DNA from: SVTX01 sp051867975 | Lineage (GTDB): Bacteria > Bacillota > Clostridia > Oscillospirales > CAG-272 | Reading direction: 5' to 3' | NCBI GenBank assembly: GCA_051867975.1 | Contig: JBJDZM010000103.1 | Coordinates: 1 to 26,323 of the forward strand | DNA length: 26,323 nucleotides | In this document: one piece after another, positions 14,437 through 22,558 of the stretch | Numbering within the stretch: position 1 is the stretch's first letter | How the letters are laid out: each line of letters begins with the position of its first letter | Program-made: the position numbers and the translations under genes | The notes under the pieces: model-generated | Seen by the model: only the letters and a program-made list of their open reading frames with translations | What the model was told of the DNA's origin: nothing | Databases searched by the model: none

Positions 14437-14934
14437 ATGAAAAAAGTCGGTATCGTTATGGGAAGTGCGAGTGATATGCCTGTTGTCAAAAAGGCTATTG
14501 ATATGCTCGCGCTTTTTGAAATTCCTTACGAGGTACATGTCTATTCGGCGCACAGGACTCCTTCTGAGGCGGCGGATTTTACTCGGAACGCCAAGGACAG
14601 GGGATTCGGTGTGATTATCGCCGCGGCAGGCATGGCGGCGCATCTTGCAGGTGCGGTTGCCGCCAACACGACGCTGCCTGTTATCGGTATTCCTTGCAAG
14701 TCGACGAATCTTGACGGACTTGACGCACTTTTAGCGACGGTTCAGATGCCGACGGGTATTCCCGTAGCGACGGTTGCGATCGACGGCGCGGCAAATGCCG
14801 CAATTCTTGCTTCTCAGATCCTTGCACTTGAGGACGAGGCTCTCGCGGAAAAAATTGCCGCAAAGAGACAGGCTGATGCCGAGGCGGTGCTCCAAAAGAA
14901 CGCTGAAATTGAAGCGGAATACAATAAAAAATGA
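14437..14934 (+). CDS. purE: 5-(carboxyamino)imidazole ribonucleotide mutase
   Basis: This 165-residue class I PurE forms CAIR in the sixth step of purine synthesis. It shows the N-terminal GSASDMPV substrate motif, YSAHRTP (with the catalytic His), the AAGMAAHLAGAVAA helix, GIPCKS and the MPTGIPVATVAIDGAANAA C-terminal block. CGGAGG lies just before the ATG. It is the first gene visible after the gap. No purK is in the window; many anaerobes dispense with PurK because N-CAIR forms spontaneously in bicarbonate-rich surroundings. It is followed after 49 bp by the PurF-like gene. Confidence 0.95.
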   Translation: MKKVGIVMGSASDMPVVKKAIDMLALFEIPYEVHVYSAHRTPSEAADFTRNAKDRGFGVIIAAAGMAAHLAGAVAANTTLPVIGIPCKSTNLDGLDALLATVQMPTGIPVATVAIDGAANAAILASQILALEDEALAEKIAAKRQADAEAVLQKNAEIEAEYNKK

Positions 14935-14983
14935 AAAGAATAAGCGATAAAGCAAATGGGTATTGCATGAAAGAGGAAGAAAT

Positions 14984-16408
14984 ATGGGCGGATTTTTCGG
15001 AATTGCATCAAAAAAAGAATGTCTTGTTGACGTCTTCTTCGGCACAGACTATCACTCACACTTAGGCACGAAGCGCGGAGGACTTGCCGCATACGACGAC
15101 GAGTTGGGGCTTCAGCGCTCGATACACAACATCTCAAACTCTCCGTTTCGCACGAAATTTGAAAATATTTTCGATGAAATGAAGGGAAGGAGCGCAATCG
15201 GCTGTATCAGCGACAGCGACCCTCAGCCGCTGATCATCCGATCAAGGTTAGGAGCGTTTGCAATCTGCATTATCGGTGTGATCAATAACTCCGAGGCGCT
15301 GATTAAAGAATTTTTTGCCGAGAGCGGAGCGCATTTTAACGCGATGACATCGGGTGTTGTCAATTCAACAGAGCTTGTTGCGGCTCTCATAAACCGAAAG
15401 GACAATTTCGTCGACGGAATCAAATTTGCGCAAGACTCTATCGAGGGAACTGCGTCGATTCTCATTTTAAAGGACGACGGCTCGATTATCGCCGCGCGCG
15501 ACCGCGTCGGAAGACTTCCCGTGCTTATAGGCAAAGGCAAGCATGGATATGCGGTAAGCTTTGAATCCTTTGCGTATAAAAAACTTGATTTTGAGGACGA
15601 AAGGGAGCTTGGTCCGGGTGAGATAGTCGAACTTACGGCGGACGGTGTAAAGCAGCTCTCGCCGCCTCGGAAGAAAAAGAAAATTTGCGCGTTTCTCTGG
15701 TCTTATTACGGATACCCGACGGCGAACTACGAGGGAGTCAACGTCGAGGCTATGCGATACAGAAACGGCAGGATAATGTGTGAGAACGACCGCGCGTCGG
15801 GCAAACTCAAGGACTTGGATTACATATGCGGAGTTCCCGATTCGGGAACGCCACACGCGATAGGCTACGCAAATGCCTGCGATATTCCCTTCGCGCGTCC
15901 GTTTATCAAATATACGCCAACGTGGCCGCGAAGCTTCACGCCTGCAAAGCAGTCTGACCGAAATAAGGTCGCAAAAATGAAGCAGATACCCGTACATGAG
16001 CTTATTGAGGGCAAAAAACTGCTCTTCGTTGACGACTCGATAGTGCGCGGAACTCAGCTGAAGGAGACGGTAGATTTCATCTACTCAAACGGTGCTAAGG
16101 AAGTACACATGCGTTCTGCCTGTCCGCCTATCATGTATAGCTGCAAATACCTCAATTTTTCAAGAGCGACGAGCGACATGGAGCTGATAGCGCGCAGGGT
16201 TATCGTCGAGCTTGAGGGGGAAGAGGGCTTTAAGCATATAGAGGAATACAGTGACGGCTCTACCGAGCGCGGCAGAAAACTGCGTGAGACTATCTCAAAA
16301 AAGATGAAATTTGCTTCTCTTGAATTCCAGACGCTTGAAGGTGTAGTCAAGGCTATCGGTATCCCCGAGGATGAACTTTGCACCTACTGCTGGAACGGAA
16401 AAGAATAA
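14984..16408 (+). CDS. purF: PurF-like amidophosphoribosyltransferase lacking catalytic Cys
   Basis: This 474-residue protein has both PurF domains. The phosphoribosyltransferase half keeps the PRPP loop LLFVDDSIVRGTQ, GVPDSGTPHAIGYA and the region RSFTPAKQSDRNKVAKMK. Cys residues at KKKICAF, YSCKYLN and CTYC near the C-terminus match the iron-sulfur ligands of Bacillus-type PurF. The glutaminase half is degenerate: the start reads MGGFFG where MCGI/VxG with the Ntn Cys is expected; the HxRY(S/P)T glutamine-binding block is CISDSDPQP; and the HNG oxyanion block is IIGVINN. The start at 14984 has GAGGAAG upstream; a TTG start 7 codons earlier also supplies no Cys. It presumably makes phosphoribosylamine with free ammonia or from a separate glutaminase (inference). 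I recall similar MGGFFG proteins in other anaerobes. Confidence 0.88.
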   Translation: MGGFFGIASKKECLVDVFFGTDYHSHLGTKRGGLAAYDDELGLQRSIHNISNSPFRTKFENIFDEMKGRSAIGCISDSDPQPLIIRSRLGAFAICIIGVINNSEALIKEFFAESGAHFNAMTSGVVNSTELVAALINRKDNFVDGIKFAQDSIEGTASILILKDDGSIIAARDRVGRLPVLIGKGKHGYAVSFESFAYKKLDFEDERELGPGEIVELTADGVKQLSPPRKKKKICAFLWSYYGYPTANYEGVNVEAMRYRNGRIMCENDRASGKLKDLDYICGVPDSGTPHAIGYANACDIPFARPFIKYTPTWPRSFTPAKQSDRNKVAKMKQIPVHELIEGKKLLFVDDSIVRGTQLKETVDFIYSNGAKEVHMRSACPPIMYSCKYLNFSRATSDMELIARRVIVELEGEEGFKHIEEYSDGSTERGRKLRETISKKMKFASLEFQTLEGVVKAIGIPEDELCTYCWNGKE

Positions 16409-16453
16409 TGCAAAACTTATTGAATAAAGAAATTTGAAAGGTTGGAAACGGAT

Positions 16454-17503
16454 ATGCATAACAATTCAAGATCGGAAAGCTATGCGGCGGCAGGCGTTGA
16501 CATAACGGCAGGATACAAGGCGGTTGAGCTTATGAAGAAGCACATAGCCCGCACGAAAAACGAGGGCTGTCTTGACGATATCGGCGGCTTTGGAGGCTGT
16601 TTTGGGTTGAATGTTGCCGGAATGGAAGAGCCTGTTCTGGTTTCGGGTACAGACGGCTGCGGAACAAAGGTCAAGATGGCGATACTTATGGATAAGCACG
16701 ACACGATTGGCATTGATGCCGTCGCGATGTGTGTAAACGACATCATCTGTTGCGGAGCAAAGCCGCTCTTCTTCCTTGACTATATCGCTTGCGGAAAGAA
16801 TATTCCCGAGAAGATAGCGGCAATCGTCGGCGGCGTTGCCGAGGGTTGCGTTCAGTCGGGGGCGGCGCTTATCGGCGGTGAGACCGCCGAGCATCCCGGA
16901 ATGATGCCGGTTGAGGATTACGACCTTGCAGGCTTTGCGGTCGGAATCGTTGACAAGAAAAAGATACTTGACAACAAAAGGACACAGGCGGGCGATGTGG
17001 TGATAGCGCTTGCGTCAAGCGGCGTGCACTCAAACGGATTTTCGCTCTGCCGTAAGGTGTTTGACATCGACAATAACCCCGACAGCCTTTACGCTCCATG
17101 CGGCGACCTTGGAGGAAAGAGCATTGCCGAGACTCTTCTGACACCCACGAAGATATACGTCAAGAGCGTACTTAAGCTGCTTGAAACGGTTGATGTCAAG
17201 GGCATTTCGCACATCACGGGCGGCGGATTTTACGAGAATATACCGCGCAGTATCCCCGACGGACTCGGGGCGAAAATTGACAAGAGCGCGGTCAAGGTGC
17301 TTCCGATCTTCGACCTCATCATGAAGACGGGAAACATACCCGAGAGAGATATGTTCAATACCTACAACATGGGCGTGGGTATGAGCATCACGGTTGCAAG
17401 GGATGACGTTGACAAGGCTCTCGCTTGCCTTTGTGAGTGCGGTGAGGACGCTTATGTCATCGGTGAGATAGTAGCCGGTGACGAAAAAATCGTGATATGT
17501 TAA
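16454..17503 (+). CDS. purM: Phosphoribosylformylglycinamidine cyclo-ligase (AIR synthetase)
   Basis: This 349-residue enzyme closes the imidazole ring, converting FGAM to AIR with ATP. Family motifs in order: GVDITAGYKAV, GGFGGCFGL, VSGTDGCGTKVKMA, HDTIGIDAVAMCVNDI, GAKPLFFLDYIACGK, ALIGGETAEHPGMM, SSGVHSNGFSL and near the C-terminus HITGGGFYENIPR. The ATG at 16454 is preferred; an in-frame TTG at 16442 would add four residues. The RBS GAAAGGTTGG is modest. The end overlaps the start of the channel gene by 7 bp, so that gene is translationally coupled to purM. Confidence 0.96.
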   Translation: MHNNSRSESYAAAGVDITAGYKAVELMKKHIARTKNEGCLDDIGGFGGCFGLNVAGMEEPVLVSGTDGCGTKVKMAILMDKHDTIGIDAVAMCVNDIICCGAKPLFFLDYIACGKNIPEKIAAIVGGVAEGCVQSGAALIGGETAEHPGMMPVEDYDLAGFAVGIVDKKKILDNKRTQAGDVVIALASSGVHSNGFSLCRKVFDIDNNPDSLYAPCGDLGGKSIAETLLTPTKIYVKSVLKLLETVDVKGISHITGGGFYENIPRSIPDGLGAKIDKSAVKVLPIFDLIMKTGNIPERDMFNTYNMGVGMSITVARDDVDKALACLCECGEDAYVIGEIVAGDEKIVIC

Positions 17504-18117
17504 AGAAGATTATTGACGGAGTCCTCGCAGGGATAATGATAACGATTGGCGGCTCGGTTTATCTCGCCTGCTATAATGACTGCAAGCCCCTCGGTGCGAT
17601 ACTCTTTTCTGTGGCTTTGCTTTGTATATGCTACAAGGGTTATTCGCTCTTTACAGGCAAGGTCGGTCTGATGACTCAAACCTGCAACAAGGAAGGCTTC
17701 TCGGCGCTCCTGCTCGGACTCTTCGGAAACGCGATTGGAACGGTGGGCGGCGGATTTGCGGTGAAGTACGCGATACCGAATCTCGGCGTGACTGCCAATG
17801 TTATCTGCCAATCAAAACTTACGCAGAGCGTGGGACAGGCTCTCGTTCGCGCAATCCTTTGCGGAATTTTGATGTATCTTGCGGTAAGCATATATAAGGA
17901 AAACAAGAGTGTAATGGGAATTTTGTTCTGCGTTCCCGTGTTTATACTCGCAGGCTTTGAACACTCGATTGCAAATATGTTTTACTTTGCGGCATCGGGA
18001 ATTGTCTCGCTTCAGGCGTTCGGTTATATTTGGCTCGTGATACTCGGAAACAGCGTGGGCGGCTTGCTAATGCCGACACTTGCGCTTTTGGGAGGACGAA
18101 AAAATGGCGGAAAATAA
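17497..18117 (+). CDS. Formate/nitrite transporter (FNT) family channel
   Basis: This 206-residue integral membrane protein has six hydrophobic segments. The FNT signature is clear in AGFEHSIANMFYFA (residues about 150-163), and GLFGNAIGTVGGG and LGNSVGGLLMPT match the half-helix regions. It is shorter than typical FocA/NirC (about 260-280), having little N- or C-terminal cytoplasmic extension. It overlaps purM by 7 bp and purN by 14 bp, so it is embedded in the purine operon. Substrates in the family include formate, nitrite and hydrosulfide; here formate is the sensible guess, because PurN and PurH need 10-formyl-THF, which anaerobes make from formate with Fhs (inference). Confidence 0.85.
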   Translation: MLKKIIDGVLAGIMITIGGSVYLACYNDCKPLGAILFSVALLCICYKGYSLFTGKVGLMTQTCNKEGFSALLLGLFGNAIGTVGGGFAVKYAIPNLGVTANVICQSKLTQSVGQALVRAILCGILMYLAVSIYKENKSVMGILFCVPVFILAGFEHSIANMFYFAASGIVSLQAFGYIWLVILGNSVGGLLMPTLALLGGRKNGGK

Positions 18118-18742
18118 AAAGAGAATTGCCGTGCTTGTTTCGGGCGGCGGAACGAATCTTCAGGCGCTTATTGATGCGCAGGCGTGTGGGGAGATAGGAA
18201 ACGGCGAAATCGTGCTGTGCATTGCATCAAAGCCCGGCGTTTACGCACTTGAAAGGGCAAAAAAGGCAAACATTGAGGGCAGAGTGATAGCGAGGTGCGA
18301 CTATGCGAGCATTGCGGATTACTCAAAGGCGCTTGCAGACGCTATGACAGAGGCTCGGATCGACCTTGTCGTGCTTGCGGGATTTCTGACTATCATCGAC
18401 GAGCAGGTCTACGATGCTTTTCCGAACAGAATACTGAATGTTCACCCGGCGCTCATTCCTTCCTTTTGCGGAAAAGGATTTTACGGACTGCACGTCCACG
18501 AAGCGGCACTCGAAAAGGGTGTCAAGATTTCGGGCGCAACCGTGCATATAGTCACTCCCGAATGTGACGCGGGTCCGATAGTGCTTCAGAAGGCGGTTGA
18601 GGTCAAAGAGGGCGACACCCCCGAGACTCTCCAGCGGCGCATTATGGAAGAAGCGGAATGGAAGATATTGCCCGAGGCGGTGAGACTCTTCTGCGACGAC
18701 AAAATTACGGTTGAAAACAATAAAGTACATATTAAAGATTGA
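18104..18742 (+). CDS. purN: Phosphoribosylglycinamide formyltransferase
   Basis: This 212-residue GAR transformylase uses 10-formyl-THF to formylate glycinamide ribonucleotide. Motifs: N-terminal VLVSGGGTNLQALID, LVVLAGFLTI, the catalytic block NVHPALIPSF with Asn and His, GFYGLHVHEAALEKGVKISGATVH, and DAGPIVLQKAV with the catalytic Asp. GGAGG at 18091-18095 lies inside the upstream gene and positions the ATG at 18104. Its 3' neighbour is purO, 17 bp on. Confidence 0.96.
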   Translation: MAENKKRIAVLVSGGGTNLQALIDAQACGEIGNGEIVLCIASKPGVYALERAKKANIEGRVIARCDYASIADYSKALADAMTEARIDLVVLAGFLTIIDEQVYDAFPNRILNVHPALIPSFCGKGFYGLHVHEAALEKGVKISGATVHIVTPECDAGPIVLQKAVEVKEGDTPETLQRRIMEEAEWKILPEAVRLFCDDKITVENNKVHIKD

Positions 18743-18759
18743 ATTTTTGGGGGATCAAA

Positions 18760-19476
18760 ATGAAAATATCAACTATTAAAGACGAGCTTAACTCTCTTGC
18801 GTATCACGGCAGAGGAATTATTATCGGCAAGTCGCAGGACGGCGAGAAGGCAATAACCGCTTATTTCATAATGGGAAGAAGCGAAAACAGCCGCAACCGC
18901 GTTTTCGTCGCAGAGGGCGAGAACATGAGAACGAAGGCATATGATGAGTCAAAAATGGTTGACCCTCATCTCATCATCTATTATCCCGTGCGAGTGCTTG
19001 GAAACAAGACCATCGTCACCAACGGTGACCAGACCGACACAATCTACGACCTTATGGACAAGCAGCAGACCTTTGAGCAGGCTCTCCGCACCCGCGAGTT
19101 TGAAGACGACAAGCCGAATTTCACACCGAGAATTTCGGGAATCATTCACTGCGACAAGGGTGAGATGAATTTTGCAATGTCTATCTTGAAGAGTGCCGAG
19201 GGAGACGAGTCATCCTGCGAGAGATTTACATATGCGTACTCAAACCCCTTGTGCGGTAAGGCAAAATTCATTCACACATACAACGGCGACGGCAATCCGC
19301 TCCCGTCCTTTGAGGGCGAGCCTAAGACGCTTATTCTCCCCGACATGAGCATTGACGACCTGACCGCTCACATCTGGGAGAACCTCAACGAAGACAACAA
19401 GGTTTCGCTTTTCGTCCGTTACATCGACATAAAGAGCGGCGAGAGCGAGACGAGAATAATAAATAAAAACATATAA
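18760..19476 (+). CDS. purO: IMP cyclohydrolase, archaeal-type PurO-like
   Basis: This 238-residue protein matches the PurO family (IMP cyclohydrolase first described in archaea), which closes FAICAR to IMP. It has the characteristic start LNSLAYHGRGIIIGKS and AITAYFIMGRSENSRNRVF, then DPHLIIYYPVR, and TNGDQTDTIYD, with PRISGI in the middle. The stop overlaps the start region of the next gene, which encodes only the AICAR transformylase half of PurH. Together the two genes replace bifunctional bacterial PurH. GGGGGA precedes the ATG at 18760. Confidence 0.9.
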   Translation: MKISTIKDELNSLAYHGRGIIIGKSQDGEKAITAYFIMGRSENSRNRVFVAEGENMRTKAYDESKMVDPHLIIYYPVRVLGNKTIVTNGDQTDTIYDLMDKQQTFEQALRTREFEDDKPNFTPRISGIIHCDKGEMNFAMSILKSAEGDESSCERFTYAYSNPLCGKAKFIHTYNGDGNPLPSFEGEPKTLILPDMSIDDLTAHIWENLNEDNKVSLFVRYIDIKSGESETRIINKNI

Positions 19477-19490
19477 TGGAGGGCGAAAAA

Positions 19491-20675
19491 ATGAAGGAAT
19501 TTGAACTCAAATACGGCTGTAACCCCAACCAGAAGCCGGCGAAGATCTATATGCAGGACGGCGGCGAGCTTCCGATAGAGATACTCTGCGGCCGCCCCGG
19601 ATACATCAACTTTCTCGATGCCTTCAACTCCTGGCAGCTTGTAAAAGAGCTTAAAGCGGCTCTCGGACTTCCTGCCGTTACGTCGTTCAAGCACGTCAGC
19701 CCCACAAGTGCGGCGGTCGGAATTCCGCTTTCGGACAAGCTCAAAAAGGCTTGCTTCGTTGACGACATTGAGGGACTTGACGATTCCCCCTTGGCGTGTG
19801 CTTATGCGCGTGCGCGCGGTACCGACAGAATGTGCTCCTTCGGCGACTGGGTGGCTCTCAGCGATGTCTGCGACGTGACGACGGCTAAGATGCTCGCTCG
19901 CGAGGTCTCCGACGGTATAATTGCTCCGGGTTATGAGCCTGAGGCTCTTGAAATTCTCAAAGGTAAGAGAAAGGGCAACTACAATATCGTAAAAATCGAT
20001 CCCGATTACGTTCCCGCTCCTCAAGAAACGAAGCAGGTCTTCGGCATCACGTTTGAGCAGGGAAGAAACAACTTCGAAATTAACAAGGCTCTCCTTGAAA
20101 ATGTCGTTACGGCAAACAAGGATATGCCCGAGAGCGCGATTCGCGACCTCATTGTCGCGCTCATCACCCTCAAATACACGCAGTCGAACTCGGTCTGCTT
20201 TGCTGTTGACGGTCAGGCGATCGGAGTCGGCGCAGGTCAGCAGAGCCGCGTCCACTGCACACGTCTTGCAGGCGGTAAGGCGGACACTTGGTTCCTGCGT
20301 CAGTCGGACAAGGTGCTTAATCTGCCCTTCAAGTCAACTTTGGGACGTCCCGACCGCGACAATGTCATCGACGGTTACATCAATCAGAACGAAGAGGATG
20401 TCTGCGCGGACGGAAATTGGCAAAAATACTTCACCGAGCAGCCTGCTCCCTTTACTAAGGAAGAGCAGAGAGCCTATCTCGATACCATCGACGGTGTCGC
20501 GCTCGGCTCGGATGCCTTCTTCCCCTTCTCGGATAATATCGAGCGCGCCAAAAAGTCCGGCGTTAAGTATATCGCAGAGCCCGGCGGCTCTATCCGTGAT
20601 GACCTCGTCATCGACTGCTGCAACAAATACGGCATCGCAATGGCATTCACCGGAATGAGACTCTTCCATCACTAA
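19491..20675 (+). CDS. purH: Stand-alone AICAR transformylase (PurH C-terminal domain)
   Basis: This 394-residue protein corresponds to the formyltransferase portion of PurH; the N-terminal MGS-like IMP cyclohydrolase domain is absent, and that activity is supplied by the adjacent PurO. Visible family blocks: LKYGCNPNQKPAK, VTSFKHVSPTSAAVG, GDWVALSDVCD, SDGIIAPGYEPEAL, TLKYTQSNSVCFAVDGQAIGVGAGQQSRVHC, DAFFPFSDNIE and PGGSIRDD, including the catalytic Lys-His pair of KHVSP. The ATG at 19491 is chosen because GGAGGG is 8 bases upstream; the ATG at 19476 would overlap that site. It is the last gene before the repeat island. Confidence 0.94.
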   Translation: MKEFELKYGCNPNQKPAKIYMQDGGELPIEILCGRPGYINFLDAFNSWQLVKELKAALGLPAVTSFKHVSPTSAAVGIPLSDKLKKACFVDDIEGLDDSPLACAYARARGTDRMCSFGDWVALSDVCDVTTAKMLAREVSDGIIAPGYEPEALEILKGKRKGNYNIVKIDPDYVPAPQETKQVFGITFEQGRNNFEINKALLENVVTANKDMPESAIRDLIVALITLKYTQSNSVCFAVDGQAIGVGAGQQSRVHCTRLAGGKADTWFLRQSDKVLNLPFKSTLGRPDRDNVIDGYINQNEEDVCADGNWQKYFTEQPAPFTKEEQRAYLDTIDGVALGSDAFFPFSDNIERAKKSGVKYIAEPGGSIRDDLVIDCCNKYGIAMAFTGMRLFHH

Positions 20676-20716
20676 GAGAATGAGAGGATGCGGAGATGCG
20701 GGGACGCGGGGACGCG

Positions 20717-21249
20717 GGGGATGCGTTGGGGAAACCCTTTTAGAAAAAGGGTTCTCCCCAAACCCCTTCCTAAAACTTTTAATAAGGGGTTCTAACTAAG
20801 GTGAAGTGACGCTACATGCGCCGTGAAGTTGAACTAAATCAAACTCAATTTGGCGCAAACCGCTCCTCGCTATGCGAGGAGTCCGAGTCACCAGCCTGCT
20901 ATCCGCTTTTGTGTTGGAACAGTATTGAACCTAAGACATAATGTCTATCTTGCATCATTATTCAACTTAATTGAACTTTTAGTTTTAAAAAACTATATCG
21001 GCTGGGTTCTATCCTATTGGGCGTACTACATCTCAGTAGGTTGAAATTTGCTCCGCAAATTTCAACGTCACCTCACGGCAGTTAGAACCCAAATAATTAA
21101 AGTTTTTGAAGGGGTTTGGGGAAACATTCGATTTAAAACGTGACTCGGACTCCCTGCTTGCAGGGAGCGGTTTGCACCAAATTGAGTTTGATTTAGTGTA
21201 GCCTCACGGTGCATGTCTTTTTCTCAAAAAGTTTCCCCAACGCATCCCC
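20717..21249. repeat. Mosaic inverted-repeat island between purH and purD
   Basis: Perfect 19-bp terminal inverted repeats bound the element: GGGGATGCGTTGGGGAAAC at 20717-20735 and its complement at 21231-21249. Inside are two further inverted pairs: B (20752-20810) with B' (21066-21125), and C (20814-20890) with C' (21140-21216). The order is A-B-C then B'-C'-A', so the arms are permuted and cannot fold as one simple hairpin. A perfect 12-bp hairpin GTTGAAATTTGC/GCAAATTTCAAC is at 21040-21066. No protein of credible composition is encoded. It could be a MITE-like element or nested insertions of several palindromic repeats; no transposase or clear target duplication is seen. It separates purD-purL from the upstream operon. 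Confidence 0.8.
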
Positions 21250-21268
21250 TTCTACACATGGAGTAACT

Positions 21269-22537
21269 ATGAAAATAATAGTAGTAGGCGGCGGTGGTCG
21301 CGAGCATGCAATAATAAAGAAATTGAGAGAGAATCCCTGTGTTGAGAAGATATATGCGCTTCCGGGAAACGGCGGAATGGCGGGTGACTGCGAGTGCGTT
21401 GACATCGGGGCGAAGGATATTGAGAAGATCGTTGAATTTGCGAAGGAAAAGGGCATTGATTATGCGGTGGTAGCGCCTGACGACCCGTTGGTGCTCGGTT
21501 GCGTTGACGCGCTTGAGGCGGTCGGAGTTCCTTGCTTCGGACCGAGGGCAAATGCTGCGATAATCGAGGGAAGCAAGGTCTTTTCAAAGAATCTGATGAA
21601 GAAATACGGAATTCCGACGGCGAGGTACGAGGTCTTTGACGACATGGCGGCGGCACTTGAATATCTTGAGAGCGCACCGATTCCGACGGTTATCAAGGCA
21701 GACGGCTTGGCACTTGGAAAGGGCGTAATCATCGCACAGACGAGAGACGAAGCGAGAGCGGCAGTAAGGTCGATGATGCAGGACAAGCAGTTCGGCTCAA
21801 GCGGCGACCACATTGTTATTGAGGAGTACTTGAGCGGTCCCGAGGTCTCGGTGCTGGCGTTTACCGACGGCGCGTGCGTAAAGCCCATGATATCCTCAAT
21901 GGACCACAAAAGAGCGGGAGACAACGACACGGGACTCAACACGGGCGGCATGGGAACGGTAGCTCCGAACCCTTACTACACAAAGGAAATCGCCGATGAG
22001 TGCATGGAAAAGATCTTCCTGCCGACGATCGACGCGATGAACAAAGAGGGCAGGACCTTCAAGGGATGCTTGTATTTTGGGCTGATGCTCACATCTGACG
22101 GGCCGAAGGTTATTGAGTACAACTGCCGTTTCGGAGACCCCGAGACGCAGGTCGTGCTTCCCCTGCTTGAAAGCGACCTGTTGACCGTAATGCAGGCGAC
22201 GACGAATAGAACGCTTGGAGAGACCGAGGTCAAATTCAGCGAAAAACACGCTTGCTGTCTGATAATGGCATCAAAGGGCTACCCCGAGCATTACGAAAAG
22301 GGATTCCCCATGACAATTCCTGCGGAGGTTGCATGTGACGTGTACGTTGCAGGCGCGAAGCTTGACGGCGGAAGACTTTTGACGAACGGCGGAAGAGTCC
22401 TCGGCATCACGTCTGTTGCCGACAGTCTTGAGACTGCCGTCTCGCAGTCATACGAAAAGGCGAAAAAAATACACTTCGAGGGCGCGTACTACCGCTCTGA
22501 TATCGGCAAAAAAGCCCTTGCGGCATATAGGAAATAA
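21269..22537 (+). CDS. purD: Phosphoribosylamine--glycine ligase (GAR synthetase)
   Basis: This 422-residue ATP-grasp enzyme joins phosphoribosylamine and glycine. It has the N-terminal VVGGGGREHAI, ALPGNGGMA, VVAPDDPLVLG, the ATP-grasp portion PTVIKADGLALGKGVIIA, VIEEYLSGPEVSVLAF, the stretch DNDTGLNTGGMGTVAPNPYY and EYNCRFGDPETQVVLPLL. Start 21269 has ATGGAGT just upstream; the earlier in-frame ATG at 21209 lies in the repeat. No strong promoter is evident, so it may be read from upstream through the repeat island, or from a weak TTGAAC-17-TATATC at 20971-20999 (low confidence). It is 21 bp upstream of purL. Confidence 0.96.
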   Translation: MKIIVVGGGGREHAIIKKLRENPCVEKIYALPGNGGMAGDCECVDIGAKDIEKIVEFAKEKGIDYAVVAPDDPLVLGCVDALEAVGVPCFGPRANAAIIEGSKVFSKNLMKKYGIPTARYEVFDDMAAALEYLESAPIPTVIKADGLALGKGVIIAQTRDEARAAVRSMMQDKQFGSSGDHIVIEEYLSGPEVSVLAFTDGACVKPMISSMDHKRAGDNDTGLNTGGMGTVAPNPYYTKEIADECMEKIFLPTIDAMNKEGRTFKGCLYFGLMLTSDGPKVIEYNCRFGDPETQVVLPLLESDLLTVMQATTNRTLGETEVKFSEKHACCLIMASKGYPEHYEKGFPMTIPAEVACDVYVAGAKLDGGRLLTNGGRVLGITSVADSLETAVSQSYEKAKKIHFEGAYYRSDIGKKALAAYRK

Positions 22538-22558
22538 GACTCCCGAAAGGAAGACGAA

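Noticed and set aside
20971..20999. Possible purD promoter TTGAAC-17-TATATC
   Set aside because: The -10 matches consensus at only four of six positions and it sits in an AT-rich repeat island 270 bp before the gene; not strong enough to list as a feature.
20850..21044. 64-residue open frame in the purH-purD spacer
   Set aside because: It lies across inverted-repeat arm C and the following spacer; there is no RBS and composition is poor.
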